The translations under genes and the position numbers were made by a program. This document shows, piece by piece, positions 26,039-33,754 of a stretch of 64,000 bases of DNA. This DNA comes from JABDIY01 sp963803845. Its GTDB lineage: Bacteria; Actinomycetota; Acidimicrobiia; Acidimicrobiales; SZUA-35. The DNA is taken from contig CAWDNZ010000004.1 in assembly GCA_963803845.1 (NCBI GenBank), positions 1,364,001 to 1,428,000 on the forward strand, written 5' to 3'. Numbering within the stretch: position 1 is the first letter of the stretch; each line of letters starts with the position of its first letter. The notes under the pieces are model-generated. The model saw nothing but the letters and a program-made list of their open reading frames with translations, was not told the DNA's origin and made no database searches.

Positions 26039-27331
26039 ATGATTGAACCTGACCTTTATCGATTCGACACACTGAGTCTCCATGCGGGACAACGGCCGGA
26101 CCCTCTCACCGGGGCCCGGGCCGTGCCGATCTATGCAACGACCTCGTACATGTTCACCGACACCGACGAGGCCTCGGCACTGTTCAACCTCGAGGCGCCC
26201 GGACACATCTACAGCCGCATCTCCAACCCCACCGTTGCGGTACTGGAAGAGCGATTGGCGGCACTCGATGGGGGAGTGGGGGCGGTGTGCACAGCATCGG
26301 GAACCGCGGCGCTTCATCTAGCGGTTGCCACTCTCTGCTCCGCGGGCGACCACATCGTTGCCAGTAAGAACCTTTACGGCGGCAGTTACAACGCCATGAA
26401 ACTCACGTTTCCGCGCTTTGGGATCACAACGACGTTCGTAGATATTCGCGATCCGGCGGCGATTGCGGCCGCAATCAAGCCCAATACCAAGATCGTCTAC
26501 GGGGAGGCGCTCGGCAATCCCGGGATCGAAGTGATGGACATTCAGATGGTCGCCGACATCGCCCACGCCAACGGCCTTCCCCTCATGGTCGATGCCACGT
26601 TCGCAACGCCCTACCTCATCCGACCGATCGAACATGGTGCAGACATCGTCTATCACAGCGTGACCAAATTCCTCGGTGGGCATGGCACTGCACTCGGAGG
26701 AGTGATCGTTGACGGTGGCCGGTTCGACTGGACCCAGAACGACAAGTTCCCAACGCTGACAGAACCCTATGAGGGCTACCACGGGATCTCGTTCGCCGAC
26801 GAGTTCGGTCCGTCGGCCCTGGGAATGCGAGCCCGTGCCGAGGGACTAAGGGACTTCGGGGCCTGCATGAGTCCCCACAATGCGTTCGCCCTATTGCAGG
26901 GCGTCGAGACACTGCCGGTGCGGATGCAACGTCATGTGTCCAACACGGCGGCTGTGGTCGACATGCTTCTCAGCAATCCGGCTGTCACGTGGGTGCAGCA
27001 TCCCCGGGCCGAGAGTCACCCGGACTTCGAATTGGCCCAACGGCTCTATCCGAAGGGGGCCGGCGCCATCCTGAGCTTTGGCGTCAAAGGCGGGCGGGAG
27101 GCGGGTCGGAAGTTCATCGAATCCGTTCAATTGGCCAGTCATCTGGCCAACGTTGGGGACGCCAAGACGCTGGTCATCCACCCTGGCTCCACAACACACA
27201 GCCAACTGAGCGAGGCGGCGATGCAGGCGGCCGGGATCGGCGAAGATCTCGTGCGACTTTCCGTCGGTCTCGAAGATCCGGTGGACATCATTGAAGATCT
27301 TGCCAAGGCGCTCAAGGCCAGCCAGCGATGA
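26039..27331 (+). CDS. metY: O-acetylhomoserine sulfhydrylase (PLP-dependent)
   Basis: A 430-residue Cys/Met metabolism PLP enzyme. The cofactor Lys is Lys210 in HSVTKFLGGHG, and the N-terminal TLSLHAGQRPDPLTGARAVPIYATTSY is the MetY form rather than MetB. It makes homocysteine from O-acetylhomoserine and sulfide; related proteins use O-acetylserine. AAAGG 8 bases before the ATG supports the start. The dehydrogenase stop lies 31 bases upstream and the next gene overlaps by 4 bases. A diverged second copy lies at 44569-45900. Confidence 0.9.
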   Translation: MIEPDLYRFDTLSLHAGQRPDPLTGARAVPIYATTSYMFTDTDEASALFNLEAPGHIYSRISNPTVAVLEERLAALDGGVGAVCTASGTAALHLAVATLCSAGDHIVASKNLYGGSYNAMKLTFPRFGITTTFVDIRDPAAIAAAIKPNTKIVYGEALGNPGIEVMDIQMVADIAHANGLPLMVDATFATPYLIRPIEHGADIVYHSVTKFLGGHGTALGGVIVDGGRFDWTQNDKFPTLTEPYEGYHGISFADEFGPSALGMRARAEGLRDFGACMSPHNAFALLQGVETLPVRMQRHVSNTAAVVDMLLSNPAVTWVQHPRAESHPDFELAQRLYPKGAGAILSFGVKGGREAGRKFIESVQLASHLANVGDAKTLVIHPGSTTHSQLSEAAMQAAGIGEDLVRLSVGLEDPVDIIEDLAKALKASQR

Positions 27332-28146
27332 ACAACAGTTCCACCAAGCCGGTTCTCGTTGACCAACAAGTAGCGCACTACCGCACCGGCGGTGCTCCGC
27401 TGAAGCCCGAAGCCCCCGTGGTCCTGCTCGTGCACGGAGCCGGCATGGATGGCACGATATGGAGCCAGCAGACCCGGTACCTGGGAATGCGCGGCGTGAA
27501 TGCTCTGGCGGTCGACCTACCGGGGCACGGTCTCAGCGAAGGTGTGGCGATTTCCTCGATTGCAGGAATGGCCGATTGGTTGGTTCGTTTCTGCGACGCT
27601 GCCGGTCTGGAAGACATCGTCGTTGTCGGGCACAGCATGGGCACGTTCATCGCCCTCGAGATGGCCAATCGATATCCCAAGCTCGTTCGCTCGGTTGCGC
27701 TCTTGGGCACGGCAACCGGCATGCCCGTGCACCCGGATTTGCTCGATGCCGCAAAGAACGACCTCCCCCGAGCCGCGGCTCTCATGGCCGGTTGGAGCTA
27801 CGCCACCCACTCCCGAATCGGGCTCAACCCCACGCCGGGGCTCTGGATGGCCGGAGGTTGTCAGGCGCTCATCGAGCAGAGCAAACCCGGCGTGCTTTTC
27901 AACGATCTCAAGGCCTGCGCCGCCTATTCCGATGCTGCCGTCCGGGCGGCGACGCTGCCCTGCGACGCCCTCGTGGTGATCGGTCGGGAAGACAAGATGA
28001 CCCCAGCGAAATCTGGTCGATCGATGGCCGAAGCCATGGTTCGGTCTACCGGGGTCAAGGTGATCGAGCTTCCATCCTCGGGCCACATGATGATGACCGA
28101 AGACCCTCGGGTCATCCGCCAGGCGTTGCTGGAGGTGGCCACCTGA
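27328..28146 (+). CDS. Alpha/beta hydrolase
   Basis: A 272-residue cytosolic hydrolase. The oxyanion-hole motif VVLLVHGAGMDG is near residue 31, the nucleophile elbow is GHSMG with Ser103, and the acid and His are likely in VIGREDKMTP and SSGHMMM near the C-terminus. Its ATG overlaps the metY stop by 4 bases, so the two are translationally coupled; a role in handling acyl-homoserine derivatives is possible but unproven. Confidence 0.85.
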   Translation: MNNSSTKPVLVDQQVAHYRTGGAPLKPEAPVVLLVHGAGMDGTIWSQQTRYLGMRGVNALAVDLPGHGLSEGVAISSIAGMADWLVRFCDAAGLEDIVVVGHSMGTFIALEMANRYPKLVRSVALLGTATGMPVHPDLLDAAKNDLPRAAALMAGWSYATHSRIGLNPTPGLWMAGGCQALIEQSKPGVLFNDLKACAAYSDAAVRAATLPCDALVVIGREDKMTPAKSGRSMAEAMVRSTGVKVIELPSSGHMMMTEDPRVIRQALLEVAT

Positions 28147-28395
28147 CTGTCAACTGTGGCGCCAGGTTCCTACGGAGTCGCAATGGGTTCAGATCCCGTT
28201 GACATCTCATGCTCAGGCGTCTGGAGCCGATGGGACAGTGTGCGCTGCGCAGTCACCAAGCCATTCGACTGGCAACCCCCGACGCCGCCGGCAAACATGG
28301 AGTCCTATCGCGGTCTGCTGTACCGCTTGGGTTCGCAGAAGATCGAAATCCCTGCACACATGGATCCCTTCAGCGAACCGGTGCGCTTTGTCCTT
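28147..28395. other. Intergenic spacer without a supported gene
   Basis: An 82-codon plus-strand frame (28156-28404) covers this stretch but has no recognisable family, and it ends inside tandem repeat DNA. One hairpin is visible: CAATGGG (28181-28187) and CCCGTTG (28195-28201) around a 7-base loop. It resembles a tRNA T-arm but has no matching acceptor or anticodon arms. Confidence 0.5.
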
Positions 28396-28475
28396 CCCGG
28401 CTAGCGGTTCGGCCCGCTCGGAAGTTCTGCCCGGCTAGCGGTTCGGCCCGCTTGGCAGTTCGGCCCGGTTACTAC
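28396..28475. repeat. 34-bp tandem repeat, about 2.3 copies
   Basis: Units starting CCCGGCTAGCGGTTCGGCCC begin at 28396 and 28430, and a partial third begins at 28464. The array ends just before the aroQ stop codon. It lies between convergent genes and shares its location type, but not its sequence, with the other repeats in the window. Confidence 0.8.
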
Positions 28476-28484
28476 CTGGACGTT

Positions 28485-28934
28485 TCACACGAGAAACGAT
28501 TGCACGGCCAAGCGATAACCAATGTGACCAAACCCATAGATCACGCCGGCACAGACCGCGCTCAGCATCGATTGGTGTCGGAAGTCTTCCCTGGCGGCGA
28601 TGTTGGAGATGTGGACCTCGATCACCGGGATCGGGATACTGGAGATGGCATCCCTCAGCGCAACACTGGTATGGCTGTACCCGCCGGCATTGACGATCAC
28701 GCCGGTTGCCCATTCAGCCGCTGACTGCATTGCATCCACCAGATCGCCTTCGCTGTTGGACTGAGCGGTTCGAATCTCCGTACCGTTCGTAGCTCCGAAG
28801 TCCACCAAGGCGTCCATGATTTCATCGAGCGACGCCGATCCGTAGACGTCCGGCTCCCGCTTGCCCAGCATGTTCAGATTGGGGCCGTTGAGAACCAACA
28901 ATCGAACAGGCGGAACGGGCAAGGTCTCGGTCAT
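28485..28934 (-). CDS. aroQ: Type II 3-dehydroquinate dehydratase
   Basis: A 149-residue enzyme of the shikimate pathway that converts 3-dehydroquinate to 3-dehydroshikimate. The diagnostic N-terminal motif LVLNGPNLNMLGKREPDVYG holds the catalytic Arg26 and Tyr31. The motifs NAGGYSHTSVALRDAI and IEVHISNIAAREDFRH supply the second active-site His and the substrate-binding residues. Length is normal for the dodecameric type II enzyme. It is divergent from the OmpA-domain gene with 58 bases between the starts. Confidence 0.96.
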   Translation of the reverse strand: MTETLPVPPVRLLVLNGPNLNMLGKREPDVYGSASLDEIMDALVDFGATNGTEIRTAQSNSEGDLVDAMQSAAEWATGVIVNAGGYSHTSVALRDAISSIPIPVIEVHISNIAAREDFRHQSMLSAVCAGVIYGFGHIGYRLAVQSFLV

Positions 28935-28992
28935 CGGTGCCTAATATACTCTCCTCGGCCCGATGGGTCTGGATGAACCCTGGATAGAGGCG

Positions 28993-30102
28993 ATGGCAGC
29001 ACCACAGTCAACAACACATCAATCCGATGAGGAACTGGAGCGCCAGAAGCAACGGCGTCGAGCCGCCATGGCTACCCCGGTGGCAGATGAGGGCGACGTA
29101 GCCTTCGGCGGAATGGTCGGCATCGCTGTGTTGGCGGCGATCATCACTGCCTCGTTTGTGTTCTTCGGCTTCGGGGGCTTCGGCCAGGGAACGGTCGACG
29201 TTGCCCCGGTTATCGCACCGCCCGTCACCGAACCGGTCCAAGAGGGCCTTGACCTTCCGGCCATACTCAGCGAACTCAACGGCGCCGGATTTGAAGGAAT
29301 CGAGCTCTCGGCGAACGACGGAGTTGTCACAGCCCGCGGTGTGGTGGCCGACGAGGCGGCCAAAGCGGAGGTCCTGGCGCTCATCGGTTCCCAGCCCTTC
29401 GTAATCGACGTCATTGATGAACTGACCGTCGCTCCGCCCGATGAGGTGGCAGTTGGGGCCGCCGCCGCCGTCCTCGACGCAAACGATGACGGAATCGTGC
29501 TCCAGGGCACCGTGCCCTCCGAACAAGCGGCCGATGATTTGCGGGCCGTAGCAGCCCAGGCGTACGACGCCGATCAGATCACTGACCGCCTCGAAGTTCT
29601 GGAGGGTGCCGACCCAGCCACAATCACCCTCAACGGCACGCTGACCGACGTAGCTCTGGGTGGGGCGTTGGAAGCGGCGTTGGGCGAACTAGGTGCTGCG
29701 GACATCACCAACAACTTGATCATCGAAGCCGACGCCAGCGAGGCCATCAACGATGTACTCGAGTTCGAGCCGATCCTCTTCCAGTCGGCTACGGCGATCA
29801 TCCTTCCTGAGTCACAGTCCACCCTGGAAGAAGCGGCAGCAATTCTCAAGCAATTCCCCGATGCAAACATAGAAATCGGCGGACACACAGACTCTCTTGG
29901 TCCGGAAGGGCCCAACCAGGTGCTCAGCGAGAACCGCGCCCAGGCCGTCCTTGCTGCGCTCCGCGATCTCGGTGTTACCAACCAGCTGTCTGCGGTGGGT
30001 TATGGCGAGTCTCAGCTCAAGGTTCCCGACGACAAGGGAGACACCCCGGACAAGATCGCCGCTCGCCAAGCCAACCGCCGAATCGAATTCCGCACGCTGT
30101 AA
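28993..30102 (+). CDS. BON/OmpA-domain protein, ArfA-like
   Basis: About 369 residues. A cytosolic basic N-terminus (LERQKQRRRAAM) precedes one membrane helix (VGIAVLAAIITASFVFFGF). Two or three BON-like repeats follow (for example GVVTARGVVADEAAKAEVL and GIVLQGTVPSEQAADDLRA). The OmpA peptidoglycan-binding domain closes the protein, with GGHTDSLGPEGPNQVLSENRAQAV and ARQANRRIEF. This matches mycobacterial ArfA/OmpATb in layout. It probably binds the cell wall. The ATG at 28993 has a GAGG just upstream and was preferred to the ATG at 28963. Confidence 0.85.
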   Translation: MAAPQSTTHQSDEELERQKQRRRAAMATPVADEGDVAFGGMVGIAVLAAIITASFVFFGFGGFGQGTVDVAPVIAPPVTEPVQEGLDLPAILSELNGAGFEGIELSANDGVVTARGVVADEAAKAEVLALIGSQPFVIDVIDELTVAPPDEVAVGAAAAVLDANDDGIVLQGTVPSEQAADDLRAVAAQAYDADQITDRLEVLEGADPATITLNGTLTDVALGGALEAALGELGAADITNNLIIEADASEAINDVLEFEPILFQSATAIILPESQSTLEEAAAILKQFPDANIEIGGHTDSLGPEGPNQVLSENRAQAVLAALRDLGVTNQLSAVGYGESQLKVPDDKGDTPDKIAARQANRRIEFRTL

Positions 30103-30215
30103 TTCCCTCCGGGGGGCGTTCCGCCGGGCACGCAGCCCTCGCTTTCGGCGCTGCAATAGATGCATCGATAGCTGAGGGCTTGGCTACGTAGGGTTGCAAC
30201 ACTGGCTCCGCTCGC
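30103..30215. repeat. Dispersed ~100-bp intergenic repeat, copy 1
   Basis: Starts at the stop codon of the OmpA-domain gene with CCCTCCGGGGGGCGTTCCGC and continues through TTCGGCGCTGCAATAGATG and GGGCTTGGCTACGTAG. It aligns along its length with the spacers at 37184-37300 and 49447-49555, and its first half with the reverse complement of the 97-bp tandem unit. No coding frame. Confidence 0.75.
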
Positions 30216-30298
30216 CGGGGCTCGTTCCTCGCTGCGGGGTCGCTACGTGCTCGCTTCGCTCAACCAGAACACAGCGTCTTGGGTGCTGCTCCGTGCTC

Positions 30299-30362
30299 TA
30301 ATTCCCTCCGGGGGGCGTTCCGCCGGGCACGCAGCCCTCGCCTTCGGCGCTGCAATAGATGG
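30299..30362. repeat. Dispersed intergenic repeat, short copy 2
   Basis: A near-exact second copy of the first 62 bases of the element at 30103 (CTCCGGGGGGCGTTCCGCCG through TGCAATAGATG). The shorter length suggests that the conserved unit is the palindromic first half. Confidence 0.8.
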
Positions 30363-30435
30363 GTTGCCAACCCGGGAAGCCTGCGGCGCGATGTGGGCTG
30401 GCAGAAGGATTGCTATCCCTCCGGGGGCGTGCTCC

Positions 30436-30490
30436 AACTCCCTCCGGGGGGGCGTTCCGCCGGGCACGCAGCCCTCGCCTCCTCGGCTCG
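30436..30490. repeat. Dispersed intergenic repeat, short copy 3
   Basis: A third copy of the same first half, with a CCTCCGGGGG fragment also at 30413-30427. The rest of the 510-base spacer (30103-30612) shows no gene. It ends with TAGGAGA at 30598-30604, the likely ribosome site of the sensor kinase. Confidence 0.75.
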
Positions 30491-30612
30491 GCATCAACCG
30501 GGGTGTGAGTCTGGGCTGGGACTGCCTAGCGCAGGTCTTTTGCCGGGAAATTGGTCAATGGCACCCTGTTTCGGGTCGATAGCTGGGTAGGCCCCGTTAG
30601 GAGACACTGCCC

Positions 30613-33594
30613 ATGTTTAGGTCGCTCGCGTTGAGAACAAAGCTCTTCATGGTTGTTGGTGTACCGCTGTTGGTTCTCGGTGCCGTTGTTGCTTTCGCCT
30701 TTGTGGAGGCAAAAAATCTGGCTGACGACGCGGCCCAACAGGTAGAAGAAGTCGAGCACACCCTCGTCATTGAGCAGTTGGCCGCAACGTTGCGCACGGA
30801 ACTGGCGGCAACTCTGGACGCCAACGGCACCGCGGAAAGCCTCGAAGTCGCTCGATCCGCCACGGACTCTGTTTGGACCGACGTTTTCGGTTTTCTGAGC
30901 GAGGCTGATCGGGCCGATCTTGACCTCAAACAGTCTGAACTCCTCCGACTACGGGAAGGATTCGGGGACGATCCTGTAACGACCCAGAACCTGCTCTCCC
31001 TGGAGATTCTCGGTGAAGCGCCCGAGCCTCCGCAGATCCTTGGGGCCACGCAAGCCTTTGAGACCCTCATCACCGAGACCGCCCAGTTGGACCGGCTACA
31101 GGGTGATGTCTTCACCGATGGGCAGATCGCTCTAGACATCGTGCTCCTGAAGAATCTGGCTCTCTGGGAGGGCGCACTCGTGGCCGAGCGGAACGCCTTT
31201 CAGCTTTACCTCCAGCCCGGTGTTCCCGCTGCGGTCGCCCAGGAAGGGCTCCTTGGTCCCAACGCAGCGGCCGCCCAGGCCCAAGAACAATTCAACAACC
31301 TGACACTGGCGGGGCGGCAGGCAATCGCCGATCGACTAGCTGGAAACCCTGCGGTGCTCACTCTGGACCGGGCTCGAGCAACCAACCGATCAGGTTCGAC
31401 CGAAGCCCGCAGCAGCCTGGAGATGTCCAGTGCTACCGCAGGAGCCGATGAGCTGTTGGCTGCGATAGCCGGCGAACAGAGCGTCCTGCGACAGAACGTG
31501 GTCGCTTCAGCCAACCAGATCGCCGCCGATGCAAGGCTGCTGCAGCGCAACATGCTCCTGGGCGGCCTCGGCCTCTTCCTGGTCATCAGCCTCATCACCC
31601 TGCTTCTTGCCCGGTCGATCACTCGCCCGCTGAAATCACTCAGCCGACGAAGCCTGGAGATCGCCAGCGAGGACCTCCCGGCCGCTGTTGCGCTCTTCCG
31701 CACCCATGGAGCTAGTGCTGAGGTTCCCCAGATCGAACCATTAGTGTCAGCAAGTAAGGACGATCTGGGTGACCTGGTAGGAGCGTTCAATAGGCTTCAC
31801 ACGACCGCGATCGAGTTGGCATCCAAGCAGGGTCAGCCCCGTAGCGTCGCCGCCAGCGTGTACGTGAATCTGGGGCGGCGCAACGAGAAGATGCTGAGCC
31901 GACTGTTGCACGAAGTGGACGAACTCAAGCGTGACGAATTGGCTGGTGGGCGTCTCTCACGGCTCTATTCCGTTGACAAGATGGTCACCCGGATGCGCCG
32001 GAATGCTGAATCGCTTCTCGTGCTCGCCGGTACGCGCACGCCGCGTGACTGGGAGGAGCCTGCCGACATCAGTGATGTCATCCGAGCTGCGATGTCAGAA
32101 GTCGAAGGCATCGAGCGGGTGGACGTCCAAGTCGAGGATCCGCTCCTTATCGATGGGGATGCCGTGGCCGATGTGGTCCACCTTCTCGCCGAGCTCATCG
32201 AAAATGCACTTACCTTCTCGCCATCCACCACACGAGTGCGGGTTGGGCTTCGCCTCAACTCCACCGAGAGTCTCCTCTTCGTGGCAGATGAGGGTCTGGG
32301 CCTGCAAGGTGATGCACTCGTTGCGGCGAACAATCGCATCGGTGCGGCTGGACGAAATCAGGAGACCCCGTCCGAAAAACTGGGTCTCTACGCCGTTGGT
32401 CGTCTGGCCGCTCGCCATGGCTTGACCGCCGGACTGGTGGAAGAAACGATCGGCGGCGGAATCGTCGCCCGAGTGGAACTTGGTCCTGTAACCCTCCGGA
32501 AGAAACGATCCGGCGCACCAAAAACCTCGTCGGACGCACGGGCGGTCGTGGTTACTTCTGCCAAATCACATGGGACCATGCCCATAGAGCCTGTGCTACC
32601 CGACAATGACCATCTCGCGCCCGCAGCCAGTGATCTGGTAGCGAGCAGCGACGCATTGACGAGTGCAGCCGAGCCTGCAGACCAAGCCATGGCCGATGCG
32701 GCACTTGAGCCCACGGAACTCGCCGTGCCGGTCCTCGTTCCGAAGAGCCTCCGAGCCCCGGAGCGCCGTGAGCAAGGGACTGGCGCCATGCCCAGCATGC
32801 CCAACGCGGTGCCGGCCAGTGCCGAGGTGGAGAGTTTCGATACCTCTTCGGCGCCCGGAGTGCCCGACGACTTGGGAGCGCCCGTCAGCCTCGGGCGTCG
32901 ATCATCTGAACCAAATCTGCATGATGAACACAATGAAGATGAAATGGAACAGCCTCTGATGGCGGTGGCCGCCGATCAGTTCGCAGCAGAATTTGCCGCA
33001 ATTGGGATCGTCGAAGCCGCTTCAGCTGAGGTCGTTCCGTTCGACGCCTCGCTTTCACACCGCCACGACCCACTGCAGAGCATCGCTCCGTTGCAGCACG
33101 AGAACAGCGCTCCGTCGCGGCAGGAGTCGGTGGTGCAATCCATCTCTGACGTGGTCCAACCCACCGTGCCGATGATGTGGAATCACCGCACGGATCCAGC
33201 CGACCCGGAAACGCTAGATCGGGCCGACCCGGAAACGCTAGATCAACCCGACCTTGAAACGCTGGATCGGGCCGACCCGGAAACGCTGGATCGGGCCGAC
33301 CTTGAAAGGCTGGATCGGGCCGACCCGGAAACGCTAGATCTGCCCAGCAGTGTCGCCAGTGGCTCCATCGATGTTGTTGAGCCGGCCTCCCAGGAGGTGT
33401 TCGACGCCCAAGCCCTCGAGACGGCAGTCACTGGATTCCAGCGCGGTGTCAAGCCCTTCGACCAAGCAGCGTTCCCGGACGAGGATGAGGACGAATCTCC
33501 GATCTACGAGAGCGAGAATTCCTGGGGCTCGCTAACGAGCCTGTGGAGCGACGCTCCTGAAGGGGGGCAGGTTGCAACTCCGAAGCGTGCCTGA
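30613..33594 (+). CDS. Sensor histidine kinase-like protein, nitrate-sensor domain type (CvnA-like)
   Basis: A 993-residue membrane protein. Helix 1 is at residues 8-30, an extracellular all-helical sensing domain of the nitrate/nitrite type spans about 50-300, helix 2 is at 315-333, then HAMP, a dimerisation helix and an ATPase domain with N-box ELIENALTF (from 527), DEGLGLQ and GLYAVGRLAARHG. The helix segment SVDKMVTRMRRNAESLLVLAG matches actinobacterial CvnA kinases, but Lys456 stands where these usually have His. After residue 640 comes a long acidic disordered tail with six 8-residue repeats. No roadblock, DUF742 or GTPase partner gene follows; ilvB does. Confidence 0.85.
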   Translation: MFRSLALRTKLFMVVGVPLLVLGAVVAFAFVEAKNLADDAAQQVEEVEHTLVIEQLAATLRTELAATLDANGTAESLEVARSATDSVWTDVFGFLSEADRADLDLKQSELLRLREGFGDDPVTTQNLLSLEILGEAPEPPQILGATQAFETLITETAQLDRLQGDVFTDGQIALDIVLLKNLALWEGALVAERNAFQLYLQPGVPAAVAQEGLLGPNAAAAQAQEQFNNLTLAGRQAIADRLAGNPAVLTLDRARATNRSGSTEARSSLEMSSATAGADELLAAIAGEQSVLRQNVVASANQIAADARLLQRNMLLGGLGLFLVISLITLLLARSITRPLKSLSRRSLEIASEDLPAAVALFRTHGASAEVPQIEPLVSASKDDLGDLVGAFNRLHTTAIELASKQGQPRSVAASVYVNLGRRNEKMLSRLLHEVDELKRDELAGGRLSRLYSVDKMVTRMRRNAESLLVLAGTRTPRDWEEPADISDVIRAAMSEVEGIERVDVQVEDPLLIDGDAVADVVHLLAELIENALTFSPSTTRVRVGLRLNSTESLLFVADEGLGLQGDALVAANNRIGAAGRNQETPSEKLGLYAVGRLAARHGLTAGLVEETIGGGIVARVELGPVTLRKKRSGAPKTSSDARAVVVTSAKSHGTMPIEPVLPDNDHLAPAASDLVASSDALTSAAEPADQAMADAALEPTELAVPVLVPKSLRAPERREQGTGAMPSMPNAVPASAEVESFDTSSAPGVPDDLGAPVSLGRRSSEPNLHDEHNEDEMEQPLMAVAADQFAAEFAAIGIVEAASAEVVPFDASLSHRHDPLQSIAPLQHENSAPSRQESVVQSISDVVQPTVPMMWNHRTDPADPETLDRADPETLDQPDLETLDRADPETLDRADLERLDRADPETLDLPSSVASGSIDVVEPASQEVFDAQALETAVTGFQRGVKPFDQAAFPDEDEDESPIYESENSWGSLTSLWSDAPEGGQVATPKRA
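33199..33342 (+). repeat. 24-bp in-frame coding repeat (six units of ADPETLDR)
   Basis: Six consecutive 24-base units inside the kinase tail encode variants of ADPETLDR (ADPETLDR, ADPETLDQ, PDLETLDR, ADPETLDR, ADLERLDR, ADPETLDL). DNA identity between units is high, so the array is recent and probably length-variable. The encoded stretch is acidic and likely disordered or helical. Confidence 0.9.
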
Positions 33595-33608
33595 TTGACT
33601 AAGTGTCG

Positions 33609-33659
33609 ATGACGACCTTCACCGCCACCCTCATCGTCGTTGTAGTAGTACGTTTGTAG
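33609..33659 (+). CDS. Leader peptide of the ilvBNC attenuator
   Basis: A 16-codon frame encodes MTTFTATLIVVVVVRL and stops at TAG. Eight of the last nine residues are Leu, Ile, Val or Arg, with five consecutive Val codons (GTC GTT GTA GTA GTA) preceded by CTC ATC. It lies 14 bases after the kinase stop and ends where the pause hairpin begins. Ribosome stalling on these codons when branched-chain aminoacyl-tRNA is scarce would alter downstream RNA folding. Far too short to be found by length, but the codon run plus the downstream terminator make it convincing. Confidence 0.9.
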   Translation: MTTFTATLIVVVVVRL

Positions 33660-33686
33660 CGCCCGCTGCCCATATCCAGCGTGCGC
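33659..33686 (+). promoter_or_regulatory. Attenuator pause/antiterminator-region hairpin
   Basis: GCGC (33659-33662) and CGCTG (33664-33668) pair with CAGCG (33677-33681) and GCGC (33683-33686), with one mismatch and an 8-base loop. It overlaps the leader peptide stop codon, as the 1:2 pause hairpin does in classical amino acid attenuators. Confidence 0.65.
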
Positions 33687-33689
33687 CGA

Positions 33690-33719
33690 AGCCTCCCACC
33701 GGGAGGCTTTCTTGCTTTT
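33690..33719 (+). terminator. ilvB attenuator (intrinsic terminator)
   Basis: AGCCTCCC (33690-33697) pairs with GGGAGGCT (33701-33708) over an ACC loop, followed by TTCTTGCTTTT. This is a canonical intrinsic terminator 36 bases before the ilvB ATG. It should stop transcription unless ribosomes stall on the leader peptide. Confidence 0.92.
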
Positions 33720-33754
33720 CAAGACCCACTCTTCTCGTAACAAGGATCACCAGA

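Noticed and set aside
28181..28201. tRNA-like T-arm CAATGGG..CCCGTTG
   Set aside because: No acceptor, D or anticodon arms fit around it; it is only a hairpin.
28156..28404. 82-codon plus-strand frame
   Set aside because: No recognisable domain, and it ends inside a tandem repeat, next to convergent aroQ.
33504..33743. 79-codon minus-strand frame over the ilvB leader
   Set aside because: It is the antisense of the kinase end and of the attenuator, which both have clear sense-strand functions.
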